From the NCBI GenBank assembly GCA_902519635.1, contig CABYKW010000003.1:1-39357 (forward strand): a DNA stretch of 39,357 bases, read 5' to 3'. Position numbers and translations under genes: made by a program. The notes beneath the pieces were generated by a model. That model was not told the origin of the DNA. It searched no databases and saw only the letters and a program-made list of their open reading frames with translations. This stretch comes from an uncultured Pelagibacteraceae bacterium. Lineage in GTDB: Bacteria > Pseudomonadota > Alphaproteobacteria > Pelagibacterales > Pelagibacteraceae. Of the stretch, positions 8,732 through 18,402 are shown one piece after another; within the stretch, counting starts at the first letter, position 1; every line of letters starts with the position of its first letter.

Positions 8732-9910
8732 ATGCGAAAATTTGAAAGCGTTGACGAATTAGTTAATGAACTAAAACCAGATTACCCCGTATACTGTATA
8801 CGGCCAAAGTCGATAAAAAAATCCACTAAATTTTTTAAGGATAATTTTTCAGGTAAAGTTCTTTATGCTGTCAAAACTAATCCTAATGAAAAAGTAATTA
8901 AAGAAATCATTTCAAATGGGATTAAAGATTTTGATGTGGCTTCTCTAAATGAAATTAAATTAATAAAAAAGATGAAGTCAGAAGCTAATTTATATTTTAT
9001 GCATACTGTTAAAAGCAAAGAAAGTATTTCATCTGCTTATTTTGATTATGGGGTTAGAAATTTTGCATTAGATAATAAAGATGAACTTAGAAAAATTCTT
9101 GAATCTACAAATCAAGCTAAAGATTTAAACTTATTTGTGAGAATAGCTATTTCTAATGAACATGCTGAAATTGATTTATCAAGAAAGTTTGGAGCACTAA
9201 CATCTGAAGCATTAGGTCTTGTAAGATTATGTAAAGATTATTCAAAAAAACTTGGAATAAGCTTCCATGTCGGTTCTCAATGCATGCATAAAATTTCTTA
9301 TTCAAAAGGTATCCGTGAAATTGGAAATATAATTAAGAGAACCAAAATTATACCTGATGTTATAAATATTGGTGGAGGTTTTCCATCAATCTATCCAGAT
9401 CTTAATCCTGAACCTCTGGCTAACTATTTAAGTGAAATAAAAAAATCTCTTAAAAATTTGAAACTAACAAAATTGCCTGAAATCATTTGTGAACCAGGAA
9501 GAGCTATTGTAGCTGAAAGTGGATCAACAATAGTTAAAGTTTTACTTAGAAAAAAACATAAACTATATATTAATGATGGTACATACGGCTCTTTATTTGA
9601 TGCAGGAGTTCCAAACTTTGTGTTACCAAGCAAATTGATTACCAATGGAAGAATTCATTCTAAAAAACTAACTGCATTTAGCTTCTTTGGGCCTACTTGT
9701 GATAGTTTGGATTATATGAAAGGACCTTTTTTATTACCAAATAATATAAAAGAAGGTGATTATATTGAATTAGGTCAGCTAGGTGCGTACGGTTTAACTT
9801 TTAGAACAAAATTTAATGGTTTTTATTCAAATGAAATCTTTGAGTTGAATGATAAACCAATCATGTCTTTATACGAGGATTCAAGTAAAGTTAATTACTT
9901 GGTTGCTTAA
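8732..9910 (+). CDS. PLP-dependent ornithine/lysine-type decarboxylase
   Basis: Alanine-racemase-fold (group IV) decarboxylase of 392 residues, most likely forming putrescine from ornithine. The PLP Schiff-base lysine is Lys48 in YAVKTNP. The pyridine-stacking histidine is His179 in HVGSQ, the phosphate-binding loops are INIGGGFPS and EPGRA (254-258), and the substrate-facing GPTCDSLD carries Cys323 and Asp324. The length and Cys-Asp pair match the short ornithine or lysine/ornithine decarboxylases, not diaminopimelate or biosynthetic arginine decarboxylases. Substrate preference cannot be fixed from sequence alone. The start is chosen by GAGGGA about eight bases upstream. The stop overlaps the next start as TAATG. 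Confidence 0.88.
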   Translation: MRKFESVDELVNELKPDYPVYCIRPKSIKKSTKFFKDNFSGKVLYAVKTNPNEKVIKEIISNGIKDFDVASLNEIKLIKKMKSEANLYFMHTVKSKESISSAYFDYGVRNFALDNKDELRKILESTNQAKDLNLFVRIAISNEHAEIDLSRKFGALTSEALGLVRLCKDYSKKLGISFHVGSQCMHKISYSKGIREIGNIIKRTKIIPDVINIGGGFPSIYPDLNPEPLANYLSEIKKSLKNLKLTKLPEIICEPGRAIVAESGSTIVKVLLRKKHKLYINDGTYGSLFDAGVPNFVLPSKLITNGRIHSKKLTAFSFFGPTCDSLDYMKGPFLLPNNIKEGDYIELGQLGAYGLTFRTKFNGFYSNEIFELNDKPIMSLYEDSSKVNYLVA

Positions 9911-10962
9911 TGACAAAAAAAAATGGTCCTAATATCGGACATAATAAAAAATCATTTCTAAATAATCCTGTAGAACATATTGATATTACTTCATTTGATG
10001 CTCGAAAAATAATTGAGGGAATGGGTAAAATGTCATTTACCTCTAGAGATACAGCTAACGCAGCTAAAATTTACAATGAGATGATATCTGATGAAAACTG
10101 CTCTATTTTTCTTACAATTGCAGGTTCAACATCTGCAGGAGGTTGTATGAAACTTTATTCAGATTTAATTAAATACAACATGATAGATGCTGTAGTAGCT
10201 ACTGGAGCCTCTATAATTGATATGGACTTCTTTGAAGCCTTAGGATTTAAACACTACCAAGGATCTCAATTCCAAGATGATACTGAGCTAAGAAAAAATT
10301 ATATTGATAGAATTTATGACACTTACATCGATGAAGAAGAGCTTCAAGCCTGTGATCAAGCTATTTGTGATGTAGCTAATACTCTACCGCCTAGAGCTTT
10401 TACCTCAAGAGAATTCATTCTAGAGTTAGGTAAATTCTTAAAAAAGAAGGGTAAAAAGAGAGGTTCGCTAATAGAAACAGCTTTTGATAATAATGTACCT
10501 ATTTTTTGCCCAGCTTTTACCGACAGTTCAGCTGGTTTTGGATTAGTTATGCATCAAGAACAAAATCCAGAAAAACACATAACAATCGACTCCATTAGAG
10601 AGATGAGAGAATTAACTGAGATTAAAATAAAGTCTAAACAATCTGGTTTACTAATGATTGGAGGAGGTGTGCCAAAAAATTTTGTTCAAGATACAGTTGT
10701 TTGTGCTGATCTAATAGGTAAACAAGTTGATATGCATAAATATGCAATTCAAATAACTGTAGCTGACACCAGAGATGGTGCTTGCAGTAGCTCTACCTTA
10801 AAAGAGGCTAGCTCATGGGGAAAAGTAGATGTGGCCAAAGAACAAATGGTTTTTGCTGAAGCTACGAGTGTTTTACCTTTAATTGCTAGTGATGCTTACC
10901 ACCGTGAAAATTGGAAAAATAGAAAAAAAAGAAATTTTTCTCAGTTATTTAAGTCTCAATGA
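9910..10962 (+). CDS. Deoxyhypusine-synthase-like enzyme, probable homospermidine synthase
   Basis: NAD-dependent aminobutyl transferase of the deoxyhypusine synthase family, 350 residues. The catalytic lysine is kept as Lys305 in EASSWGKV, and glycine-rich NAD loops (TIAGSTSAGG, MIGGGVPKNF) are present. Bacteria lack eIF5A, the eukaryotic substrate. A cyanobacterial homologue (SpeY of Anabaena) is needed to make homospermidine, so a polyamine product is the best inference. Translational coupling with the decarboxylase (TAATG) and the agmatinase-family gene (ATGA overlap) supports this. Spermidine or another aminobutylated amine as product cannot be excluded. Confidence 0.82.
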   Translation: MTKKNGPNIGHNKKSFLNNPVEHIDITSFDARKIIEGMGKMSFTSRDTANAAKIYNEMISDENCSIFLTIAGSTSAGGCMKLYSDLIKYNMIDAVVATGASIIDMDFFEALGFKHYQGSQFQDDTELRKNYIDRIYDTYIDEEELQACDQAICDVANTLPPRAFTSREFILELGKFLKKKGKKRGSLIETAFDNNVPIFCPAFTDSSAGFGLVMHQEQNPEKHITIDSIREMRELTEIKIKSKQSGLLMIGGGVPKNFVQDTVVCADLIGKQVDMHKYAIQITVADTRDGACSSSTLKEASSWGKVDVAKEQMVFAEATSVLPLIASDAYHRENWKNRKKRNFSQLFKSQ

Positions 10963-11840
10963 ACTATTTAAGTCAAAGAAAAGGTTTTCTTGGTTATGAT
11001 GCAAAACAGAAAACAGATCATAAAGTCATAGTTGTTCCATTCGGTTTAGAAAAAACTGTTAGCTATGGTGGTGGAACAAAAAATGGACCTAAAGAAATAA
11101 TTAAAGCTTCTCATCAAGTTGAATTATTCGATGAAGAATTAAATAAAGAACCTTATAAAGAAATTGGAATTAAAACGCTAAAACCATTTTTGATAAAAAA
11201 AGAAATTAAGTCTGCTCTAAATCAATTAACGAAAATTAACGAAAAAATTTTATTAAATAATAAATTTCCTATAGTCTTTGGAGGTGAACATTCTTTAACT
11301 GTAGGGTCGATCAAACCTTTTGTAAAAAAATATAATGAAATAATTTTACTTCATTTTGATGCTCATGCAGATTTAAGAGAGAGTTATAATGGAGAAAAAT
11401 ATTCACATGCCTCAGCAATTAAAAGATGTTTGGATTTTGAAAATGTAAAAGTTGTTTCTTTTGGTATAAGAAATTTATCTCAATCTGAGATGAATTTTTA
11501 TAAAAATAACAAAGATAGAATTGAAATATTTTGGGGAAAAGATAAAAAAAATTGGGATTTAAATCGCCTAAAAACTATTTTTGAGGGAAAAAATGTTTAT
11601 ATAACTTTTGATGTTGATGCTTTTGATGCAAGTATTATGCCTGCAACAGGTACGCCAGAACCTGGAGGATTATTATGGGAGGATGTACTGCCAATTATTA
11701 AAAGTGTATGCCAAATTTCTAATATAGTCGGCGTTGATGTTAATGAACTTGCCCCGATAAAAAAATTTGATTCTTACAATTTTCTAGTCGCAAAATTAGC
11801 ATACAAAATTTTATCCTATACATTTGAATTTAAGCGTTAG
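10959..11840 (+). CDS. speB: Agmatinase-family ureohydrolase
   Basis: Binuclear manganese hydrolase of the arginase/agmatinase family, 293 residues. All metal ligands are visible: His111 (GGEHS), Asp134, His136 and Asp138 (DAHAD), and Asp218 and Asp220 (FDVDAFD). His150 (SHASA) and the family glycine-proline loop GTPEPGGL are present. The expected reaction is agmatine to putrescine plus urea. No arginine decarboxylase is present in the window, so an arginase-like or guanidinobutyrase-like role is possible. It overlaps the previous gene by four bases, making it the third gene of the polyamine operon. Its 3' end overlaps the convergent regB gene by 11 bases. Confidence 0.82.
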   Translation: MNYLSQRKGFLGYDAKQKTDHKVIVVPFGLEKTVSYGGGTKNGPKEIIKASHQVELFDEELNKEPYKEIGIKTLKPFLIKKEIKSALNQLTKINEKILLNNKFPIVFGGEHSLTVGSIKPFVKKYNEIILLHFDAHADLRESYNGEKYSHASAIKRCLDFENVKVVSFGIRNLSQSEMNFYKNNKDRIEIFWGKDKKNWDLNRLKTIFEGKNVYITFDVDAFDASIMPATGTPEPGGLLWEDVLPIIKSVCQISNIVGVDVNELAPIKKFDSYNFLVAKLAYKILSYTFEFKR

Positions 11841-12687
11841 TTTTTAAATCTAAAACACTCCATACAATTTTTACTGAAGCACCACCTAAGTTATTATCAT
11901 TTTGAAAAGATAAACGTGCTAATTTTCTCTCTAAAAGTGTTTTACCAAGAAAAGTTCCTAATCCTGTTCCTGTATTTGAAGTAACTTCACCTGATTTAGA
12001 TTTAATGTATGGTTCCCCAAGAATTTCTTTTATGTCATCAGGAAATCCTGGACCATCATCATTAATTGATACTTCTAAATTTATAGAATTACTTTTTATC
12101 TTTATTTCTACAATGCTTCTAGAAAATTTTACAGCGTTTCCAATAAAGTTTCTTAGCCCATAAATTAATTCTGGGGATCTTTGAAAATCAAATTTATTAT
12201 TGTTCTCATCAAAATTTAATAATAATTTTTTAGATGAAGTTTCTTTAAAATTCTCGATGATCTCAGTAAGCAGATTTTCAATTGAGGTTTTAGAGAAAAA
12301 TTTGTCATCTTTTATTTGCTTTTTTGATATTTGTTTTAATATTTCACCACATCTTTTAGTTTGACTAATTAATAATTCAATATCCTTGAGATGTTCATGG
12401 TTTTCTCCCAATTCTTTTTTAAGTTCTGATGCAACAACACTTATAGTTGCTAGTGGTGTACCTAAAGAATGAGCAGCTGCTGCCGCTTGGCCACCGAGAG
12501 ATTCAAGTTCATATTCTTTAGCAATTACCTGTTGTACTTTATTTACTGCATCTGACCTTCTTTTGCTCTCACCAGAAAACCTAATTCCAAAATAACTTAA
12601 AAACACTAAACCAACAATAATTGCTAATAAATATCCTGTTAAATAAAGTTTTGGGAAAGTAATTGAATCATCATGTATTCCAGGCAA
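11830..12687 (-). CDS. regB: RegB/ActS/PrrB kinase half (frameshifted gene)
   Basis: C-terminal half of the redox sensor kinase partner of RegA. It contains the last membrane helix (about 13-34), the H-box AAAAHSLGTPLATI with phospho-acceptor His73 (numbering from the TTG at 12687) and a conserved cysteine, Cys113 in KRCGEIL, at the position of the redox-active cysteine of Rhodobacter RegB. The ATPase domain has NFIGNAVKFS, DDGPGF and TGTGLGTFLG. The TTG start has no ribosome binding site, and the frame continues upstream through FALTVFHYPLP, the usual RegB sequence before this point. This is therefore not an independent gene but the downstream part of one split by a frameshift near 12716-12721. 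Confidence 0.88.
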   Translation of the reverse strand: MPGIHDDSITFPKLYLTGYLLAIIVGLVFLSYFGIRFSGESKRRSDAVNKVQQVIAKEYELESLGGQAAAAAHSLGTPLATISVVASELKKELGENHEHLKDIELLISQTKRCGEILKQISKKQIKDDKFFSKTSIENLLTEIIENFKETSSKKLLLNFDENNNKFDFQRSPELIYGLRNFIGNAVKFSRSIVEIKIKSNSINLEVSINDDGPGFPDDIKEILGEPYIKSKSGEVTSNTGTGLGTFLGKTLLERKLARLSFQNDNNLGGASVKIVWSVLDLKTNA

Positions 12688-12704
12688 CGGGTAGTGGAAA
12701 ACAG

Positions 12705-13118
12705 TTAATGCAAATAAAAAATAATAGTTAAAATTCCCAATATGATAGTTGTGCCCATACTTAAAAATGTTGATGAGACAATTGCAGGTATGATAATTAA
12801 TATTGAAAAAGGATTTGAGATTCCACCAGTTAAATATAGTAAAGCTGTTAGTTGAATTAAGTCATAGATTAAAAATATGCTTGCATATAAATCTTTTAAA
12901 ATAATAGACCTTATACCGAATTGTAAGTATAAATTAGTTGCAATGCCTATCAATAATATGAAATGGGCTATTAAAATTGGAAAATCTAACTTTAAAATGA
13001 AATAGACAAGATTAATTGCTGTTAGTTGACCAACTATCGCAATCCATCTTAAAACAACAAGGGTTTTTTTATCTAAATTAAGATTTTCTCTCAGCCTAAA
13101 GAGAGTAGTTAAATTCAT
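12705..13118 (-). CDS. regB: RegB membrane half (frameshifted gene)
   Basis: N-terminal 137 residues of RegB, with four to five hydrophobic helices and the quinone-sensing loop LTGGISNPFSILI, nearly identical to the GGxxNPF motif that binds ubiquinone in RegB proteins. The frame ends early at TAA (12707-12705), inside what should be the next helix. Adding one T to the run of six (minus strand) joins it in frame to the kinase half and restores a 429-residue protein of normal RegB length. The start lies seven bases after the gyrB stop on the same strand, so it may be co-transcribed with gyrB. Without the join this product would be a membrane stub without kinase activity. Confidence 0.85.
   Translation of the reverse strand: MNLTTLFRLRENLNLDKKTLVVLRWIAIVGQLTAINLVYFILKLDFPILIAHFILLIGIATNLYLQFGIRSIILKDLYASIFLIYDLIQLTALLYLTGGISNPFSILIIIPAIVSSTFLSMGTTIILGILTIIFYLH
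12716..12721 (-). other. Frameshift site in regB homopolymer
   Basis: Run of six A on the plus strand (six T in the coding strand). The upstream frame reads ILTIIFYLH then stop. One extra T makes it ILTIIFLFALTVFHYPLPG and continues into the kinase half. No classical slippery heptamer is present in the zero frame, so a sequencing or assembly error, a strain mutation, or transcript slippage are the options. Confidence 0.8.
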
Positions 13119-13125
13119 TTTAAAT

Positions 13126-15324
<2,199 letters not shown>

Positions 15325-16440
15325 TTAGATTTTCATAGGCATTATTACATAATAACTATTTTTATCAGAGGCATCTACAATTAAAACTGGCGAAACTGAA
15401 TCTTTAAAATTCATTTTTAAGTTTTTATCTTCAATCTCTGAAGCAATATCAATTAAATATTTTGAATTAAAACTAATATTAAGGTTTTCGGAATTAAAAT
15501 TTGCTTTTATTATTTCATTTCCTTCACCAGAGCTAGCACTATTTACAGAAAGTTGAACATTCTCTTTGTTAATAATTAGTTTTACTCCTTCTTTTCTGTC
15601 TAAAGAGACACTTGCCACCCTCTCTATAGAATTTATAAAATCTTTTGAAGGTACAGTTAAAGATTTTTCATTATTTGTAGGTACAACTTTTTTATAATCG
15701 GGAAATTTGCCATCAATAACTTTTGAAATCAGCTTCATATTTCCTAAAGTGAATTTAACTTTATTTTCACTTGTTTGCATTGAAAGCTTTTCTTTAGACT
15801 CCACTAATAAAGAGCAAAGTTGAAAGACAGTTTTTCTAGGTAATATTAAAGAGGAAAAATTATCTGCATTTTCAATTTCTAAACTGCTAGATGACAATCT
15901 ATGGCTATCGGTAGCTACTCCTGTTAAAAAATTTCTACCATGCCCTTCAGTTAAATGTAAAAATATACCGTTTAAATAATGTCTTGTATCATCATTAGAA
16001 ATAGCAATTTTAGTTTTGTTTAATAATTTCAAAAATCTACTATTATTTAGTAAAATTTCCTGACCCTCAAATTCATCAGCAAATGTAGGAAAGTTATCAG
16101 TTGGCAAACAAAGAAGGTTGAAGTCAGAATTATCACTTTTTAAACTTAGTTTGTTTTCTGTTTTAAGATCAAAATTTAATTCGGAGTCAGACGATATTTT
16201 TCTTAGTATATCGTATAGAATAGCTGCTGAAGTTGTGGTGCTTCCCTCAGTTAAGACCTTTACTTCATTTATTTCATCGTAAAAGATTATATCTAAATCG
16301 GTAGCAACTATTGATAGCTTATTATCTTTTAACTGTAACAAAACATTAGAAAGAATTGGAAGGGTATTTTTTTTCTCTACTACACCCTGAACAAAGTTTA
16401 AAGATTTTAATAAGATATCTCTTTTAACAATAAACTGCAT
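15325..16440 (-). CDS. dnaN: DNA polymerase III beta sliding clamp
   Basis: Ring-forming processivity clamp of the replicative polymerase, 371 residues, the normal length, built from three clamp domains. The N-terminus MQFIVKRDILLKSLNFVQGVVEKKNTLPIL is split here only by description: residues 1-20 give the first strand and helix, and the TLPILSN loop follows near 26-32. The interior SHRLSSS segment and the C-terminal VLIVDASDKNSYYVIMPMKI region end in the PM+(I/L) motif of clamp proteins. It starts eight bases after the dnaA stop, so the two are an operon. No recF follows. Confidence 0.96.
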   Translation of the reverse strand: MQFIVKRDILLKSLNFVQGVVEKKNTLPILSNVLLQLKDNKLSIVATDLDIIFYDEINEVKVLTEGSTTTSAAILYDILRKISSDSELNFDLKTENKLSLKSDNSDFNLLCLPTDNFPTFADEFEGQEILLNNSRFLKLLNKTKIAISNDDTRHYLNGIFLHLTEGHGRNFLTGVATDSHRLSSSSLEIENADNFSSLILPRKTVFQLCSLLVESKEKLSMQTSENKVKFTLGNMKLISKVIDGKFPDYKKVVPTNNEKSLTVPSKDFINSIERVASVSLDRKEGVKLIINKENVQLSVNSASSGEGNEIIKANFNSENLNISFNSKYLIDIASEIEDKNLKMNFKDSVSPVLIVDASDKNSYYVIMPMKI

Positions 16441-16448
16441 TTTTATTA

Positions 16449-17840
16449 TTATTCTTGTAAAAGACTTTTTATTTGATTTATATTTTTCTTCATTTCATCA
16501 TCTTGCTCTGATAATCTAGTTATAGTCTTGACCGCATGTATCACAGTGGTGTGATCCCTATTCGCAAATCTTCTTCCAATTTCAGGAAGAGACCTAGTTG
16601 TCATTTTTTTTGCTAAGTACATTGCTAGCTGTCTAGGTCTAGCTAAAGGCCTAGAACGCCTTTGTGATAACATATCATTTAATGGAATGTTAAAATAGTT
16701 GGATACAACATTTTGTATTTTATCTACTGTTATAACTCTGATTTGATTAAATACATCTTTCAATATGTTTTTACAGTCATTTATAGTTAATTCCTTATTA
16801 TGAACTCTACTAAATGCTATTACTCGATTTAAAATACCAATTAGCTCTCGAATATTAGTTTTACTTTCATTTGCTATATAATTAATTACATCCTCACTTA
16901 AATTAATATTCTCTTTAAATTGACTTTCCATTTCAATAATTTTTTTCTTAATAATTTTAACTTTTAATTCAAGATCTGGAACATCGATATCTACAACCAA
17001 TCCTCCAGCTAGTCTCGATTTAATTCTTTCCTGCACTCTATCTAACTTCATGGGCGCTCTATCTGCTGATATAATTATTTGAGAACCTTTATCGATTAAA
17101 CTATTAAAGGTGTGAAAAAATTCTTCCTGTAAACTTTCTTTCCCTCGTATAAATTGAATATCATCAATAATAAAAACTGATGATTTTCTAAAGAAATCTT
17201 TAAAATTTACCATATCATTTTTTTTTATAGATTTAATAAAATGATACATAAATCTTTCGGCTGAAATAAACATAACATTATTTTCAGATTGAAGCTCTAG
17301 ACCAATAGCGTTAAGCAAGTGAGTTTTGCCTAATCCTACTCCTCCACAAATATACAAAGGATTGTATCTAGATATATGTTCGCATATTTTTTTTGAGTAA
17401 GATAAAGCAATATCATTACTTTTACCTTGAACAAAATTTTCAAAATTTAAATTGGGATTTAATCTGTTGTAATTTAAAATAGAGTCCTGGATAGCTGTTA
17501 CTTTATTTATTTCATCTGTTTTAGTTATTAAATCTGAATGATTTTTATTATCCTCTATGATCTTAAACTCAATTCTATTTAAACTTAGCTTAAAACTTTT
17601 TACTTGCTCTAAAATCTTATCTAAGTATCTAGAAACTATCCAGTCTCTAAAAAATCTTGTCGGAACACTAAGAATTAGATAATCGTTGTATTCTTTTACT
17701 AAAGAAATTTTTTGTAACCAACTTGTATAAATTTCACTTCCAAATGTTTTTTTAAAAGCGCTTTGAATCTCAGTCCAGTCTAAAGTTCTTTCTTCTTCAG
17801 AAAGATAAACATTTTGTTTCTTTATGTTGTTTTTGTCCAT
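16449..17840 (-). CDS. dnaA: Chromosomal replication initiator DnaA
   Basis: AAA+ initiator protein of 463 residues. Domain I at the N-terminus (WTEIQSAFKKTFGSEIYTSW) interacts with helicase. A short variable linker leads to the AAA+ core with Walker A GGVGLGKTHLL (near 166), Walker B FIIDDIQFIRGKES, and a sensor region. C-terminal domain IV has the DNA-binding signature RDHTTVIHAVKTI preceded by RSRPLARPRQLAMYLAK. All functional motifs look intact. It heads the dnaA-dnaN pair. Its 225-base upstream region carries a TATAAT-like -10 but no recognisable DnaA box. Confidence 0.97.
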   Translation of the reverse strand: MDKNNIKKQNVYLSEEERTLDWTEIQSAFKKTFGSEIYTSWLQKISLVKEYNDYLILSVPTRFFRDWIVSRYLDKILEQVKSFKLSLNRIEFKIIEDNKNHSDLITKTDEINKVTAIQDSILNYNRLNPNLNFENFVQGKSNDIALSYSKKICEHISRYNPLYICGGVGLGKTHLLNAIGLELQSENNVMFISAERFMYHFIKSIKKNDMVNFKDFFRKSSVFIIDDIQFIRGKESLQEEFFHTFNSLIDKGSQIIISADRAPMKLDRVQERIKSRLAGGLVVDIDVPDLELKVKIIKKKIIEMESQFKENINLSEDVINYIANESKTNIRELIGILNRVIAFSRVHNKELTINDCKNILKDVFNQIRVITVDKIQNVVSNYFNIPLNDMLSQRRSRPLARPRQLAMYLAKKMTTRSLPEIGRRFANRDHTTVIHAVKTITRLSEQDDEMKKNINQIKSLLQE

Positions 17841-18065
17841 GTAGTTATTTTCTTGAAAGAATCCTTTAAACGCTGTTTTGAAAAATTTTGCAAGTATCTG
17901 TAGGTTGTAATGTAAAAAAAACTTTATTCGGTTGTAGTATTAACGCTGTGATAGAAAAAAAAAATTATAAAAATTGCAACTTGAAAAAGAAACTATATTT
18001 AGTTTTAATAAGACTAAATGTTGCTTAATAAAAAAACTATCAACTAAAAATTGTTAATTTTTGAA
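17841..18065 (-). promoter_or_regulatory. dnaA: dnaA upstream region
   Basis: Gap of 225 bases between the rpsT stop and the dnaA start. It holds a minus-strand TATAAT at 17969-17964 (weak -35), two copies of AACGCTGT (17869-17876 and 17942-17949) and two copies of GGTTGTA (17903-17909 and 17930-17936). Two AT-only or nearly AT-only hairpins follow rpsT: AAAAATT/AATTTTT at 18046-18062 and ATTTAGT/ACTAAAT at 17997-18019. Neither has a convincing T tract in the right place. No consensus TTATNCACA box is seen, so I do not call an origin here. Confidence 0.4.
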
Positions 18066-18317
18066 TTAAATCCGCTTAGAAGTTTTTGAAATCTTTCTTG
18101 CCGCTGTTCGTTTGCTGACTACACCAGATTTAGCAACCTGCATTAGAATAGATTGAAATTTTGAAAAATATTTTTTAGCTTTTTCTTTATTTTTTGATTT
18201 AATTAGCAAATCCATTTGTTTAATAGCATTTTTATATTTACTTTTTCTAATTCTATTAACTTGAGTTTGTTTTTTAACCCGTCTAACCCTTCTAATTGCT
18301 GATTTTGTATTAGGCAT
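18066..18317 (-). CDS. rpsT: 30S ribosomal protein S20
   Basis: Primary 16S rRNA-binding protein of the small subunit, 83 residues, very basic, with the usual helical pattern: MPNTKSAIRRVRRVKKQ at the start and KSGVVSKRTAARKISK near the end. The start ATG has no Shine-Dalgarno sequence. Five bases upstream is the stop of a 22-codon frame that begins like MutM, which suggests translational coupling. In other alphaproteobacteria rpsT lies between mutM and dnaA, as the remaining order here implies. S20 expression is autoregulated in E. coli; nothing in this leader shows the same mechanism. Confidence 0.96.
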   Translation of the reverse strand: MPNTKSAIRRVRRVKKQTQVNRIRKSKYKNAIKQMDLLIKSKNKEKAKKYFSKFQSILMQVAKSGVVSKRTAARKISKTSKRI

Positions 18318-18322
18318 ATTTT

Positions 18323-18391
18323 TTAAACTGTATATATGCCAGTATTATCAGGGTCAACTTTATTATTTTCAACTTCTGGTAATTCTGGCAT
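18323..18391 (-). pseudogene. mutM: mutM (fpg) N-terminal relic or leader ORF
   Basis: A 22-codon frame starts with ATG at 18391-18389 and ends with TAA at 18325-18323. The first eight residues are MPELPEVE, the invariant N-terminus of formamidopyrimidine-DNA glycosylase, including catalytic Pro2 and Glu3. The remaining 14 residues do not resemble MutM. In other alphaproteobacteria mutM lies exactly here, between ubiE (divergent) and rpsT. The simplest reading is that the gene was deleted internally, leaving its start. The intact frame, ending five bases before the rpsT start, could persist as a translated leader. A minus-strand promoter TTGATT-18-CATAAT (18430-18401) is possible. Confidence 0.6.
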
Positions 18392-18394
18392 ATA
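18333..18394. repeat. Perfect 10-bp inverted repeat spanning rpsT-ubiE gap
   Basis: TATATGCCAG (18333-18342) and CTGGCATATA (18385-18394) are perfect inverted copies separated by 42 bases. The right copy contains the MutM-like start codon and part of the candidate ubiE -10. It could be an operator or an RNA stem closing the short leader frame. Its origin might also be the deletion junction of mutM. Confidence 0.5.
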
Positions 18395-18396
18395 AT
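18368..18396 (+). promoter_or_regulatory. Candidate ubiE promoter giving a leaderless mRNA
   Basis: A perfect TATAAT (18391-18396) with a weak TTCAAC (18368-18373) 17 bases upstream. Transcription would begin near 18403, the A of the ubiE ATG. No Shine-Dalgarno sequence precedes ubiE, which agrees with a leaderless transcript. Confidence 0.35.
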
Positions 18397-18402
18397 TTAA
18401 TT

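Noticed and set aside
12690..12730. Programmed -1 ribosomal frameshift in regB
   Set aside because: The zero-frame codons around the T6 run (ATT TTT TAT) do not form an X-XXY-YYZ slippery heptamer and I see no downstream pseudoknot. Mutation, error or transcript slippage is more likely.
17841..18065. Chromosomal origin (oriC) next to dnaA
   Set aside because: No TTATNCACA-like DnaA boxes or close variants are visible, and in many alphaproteobacteria the origin is not beside dnaA.
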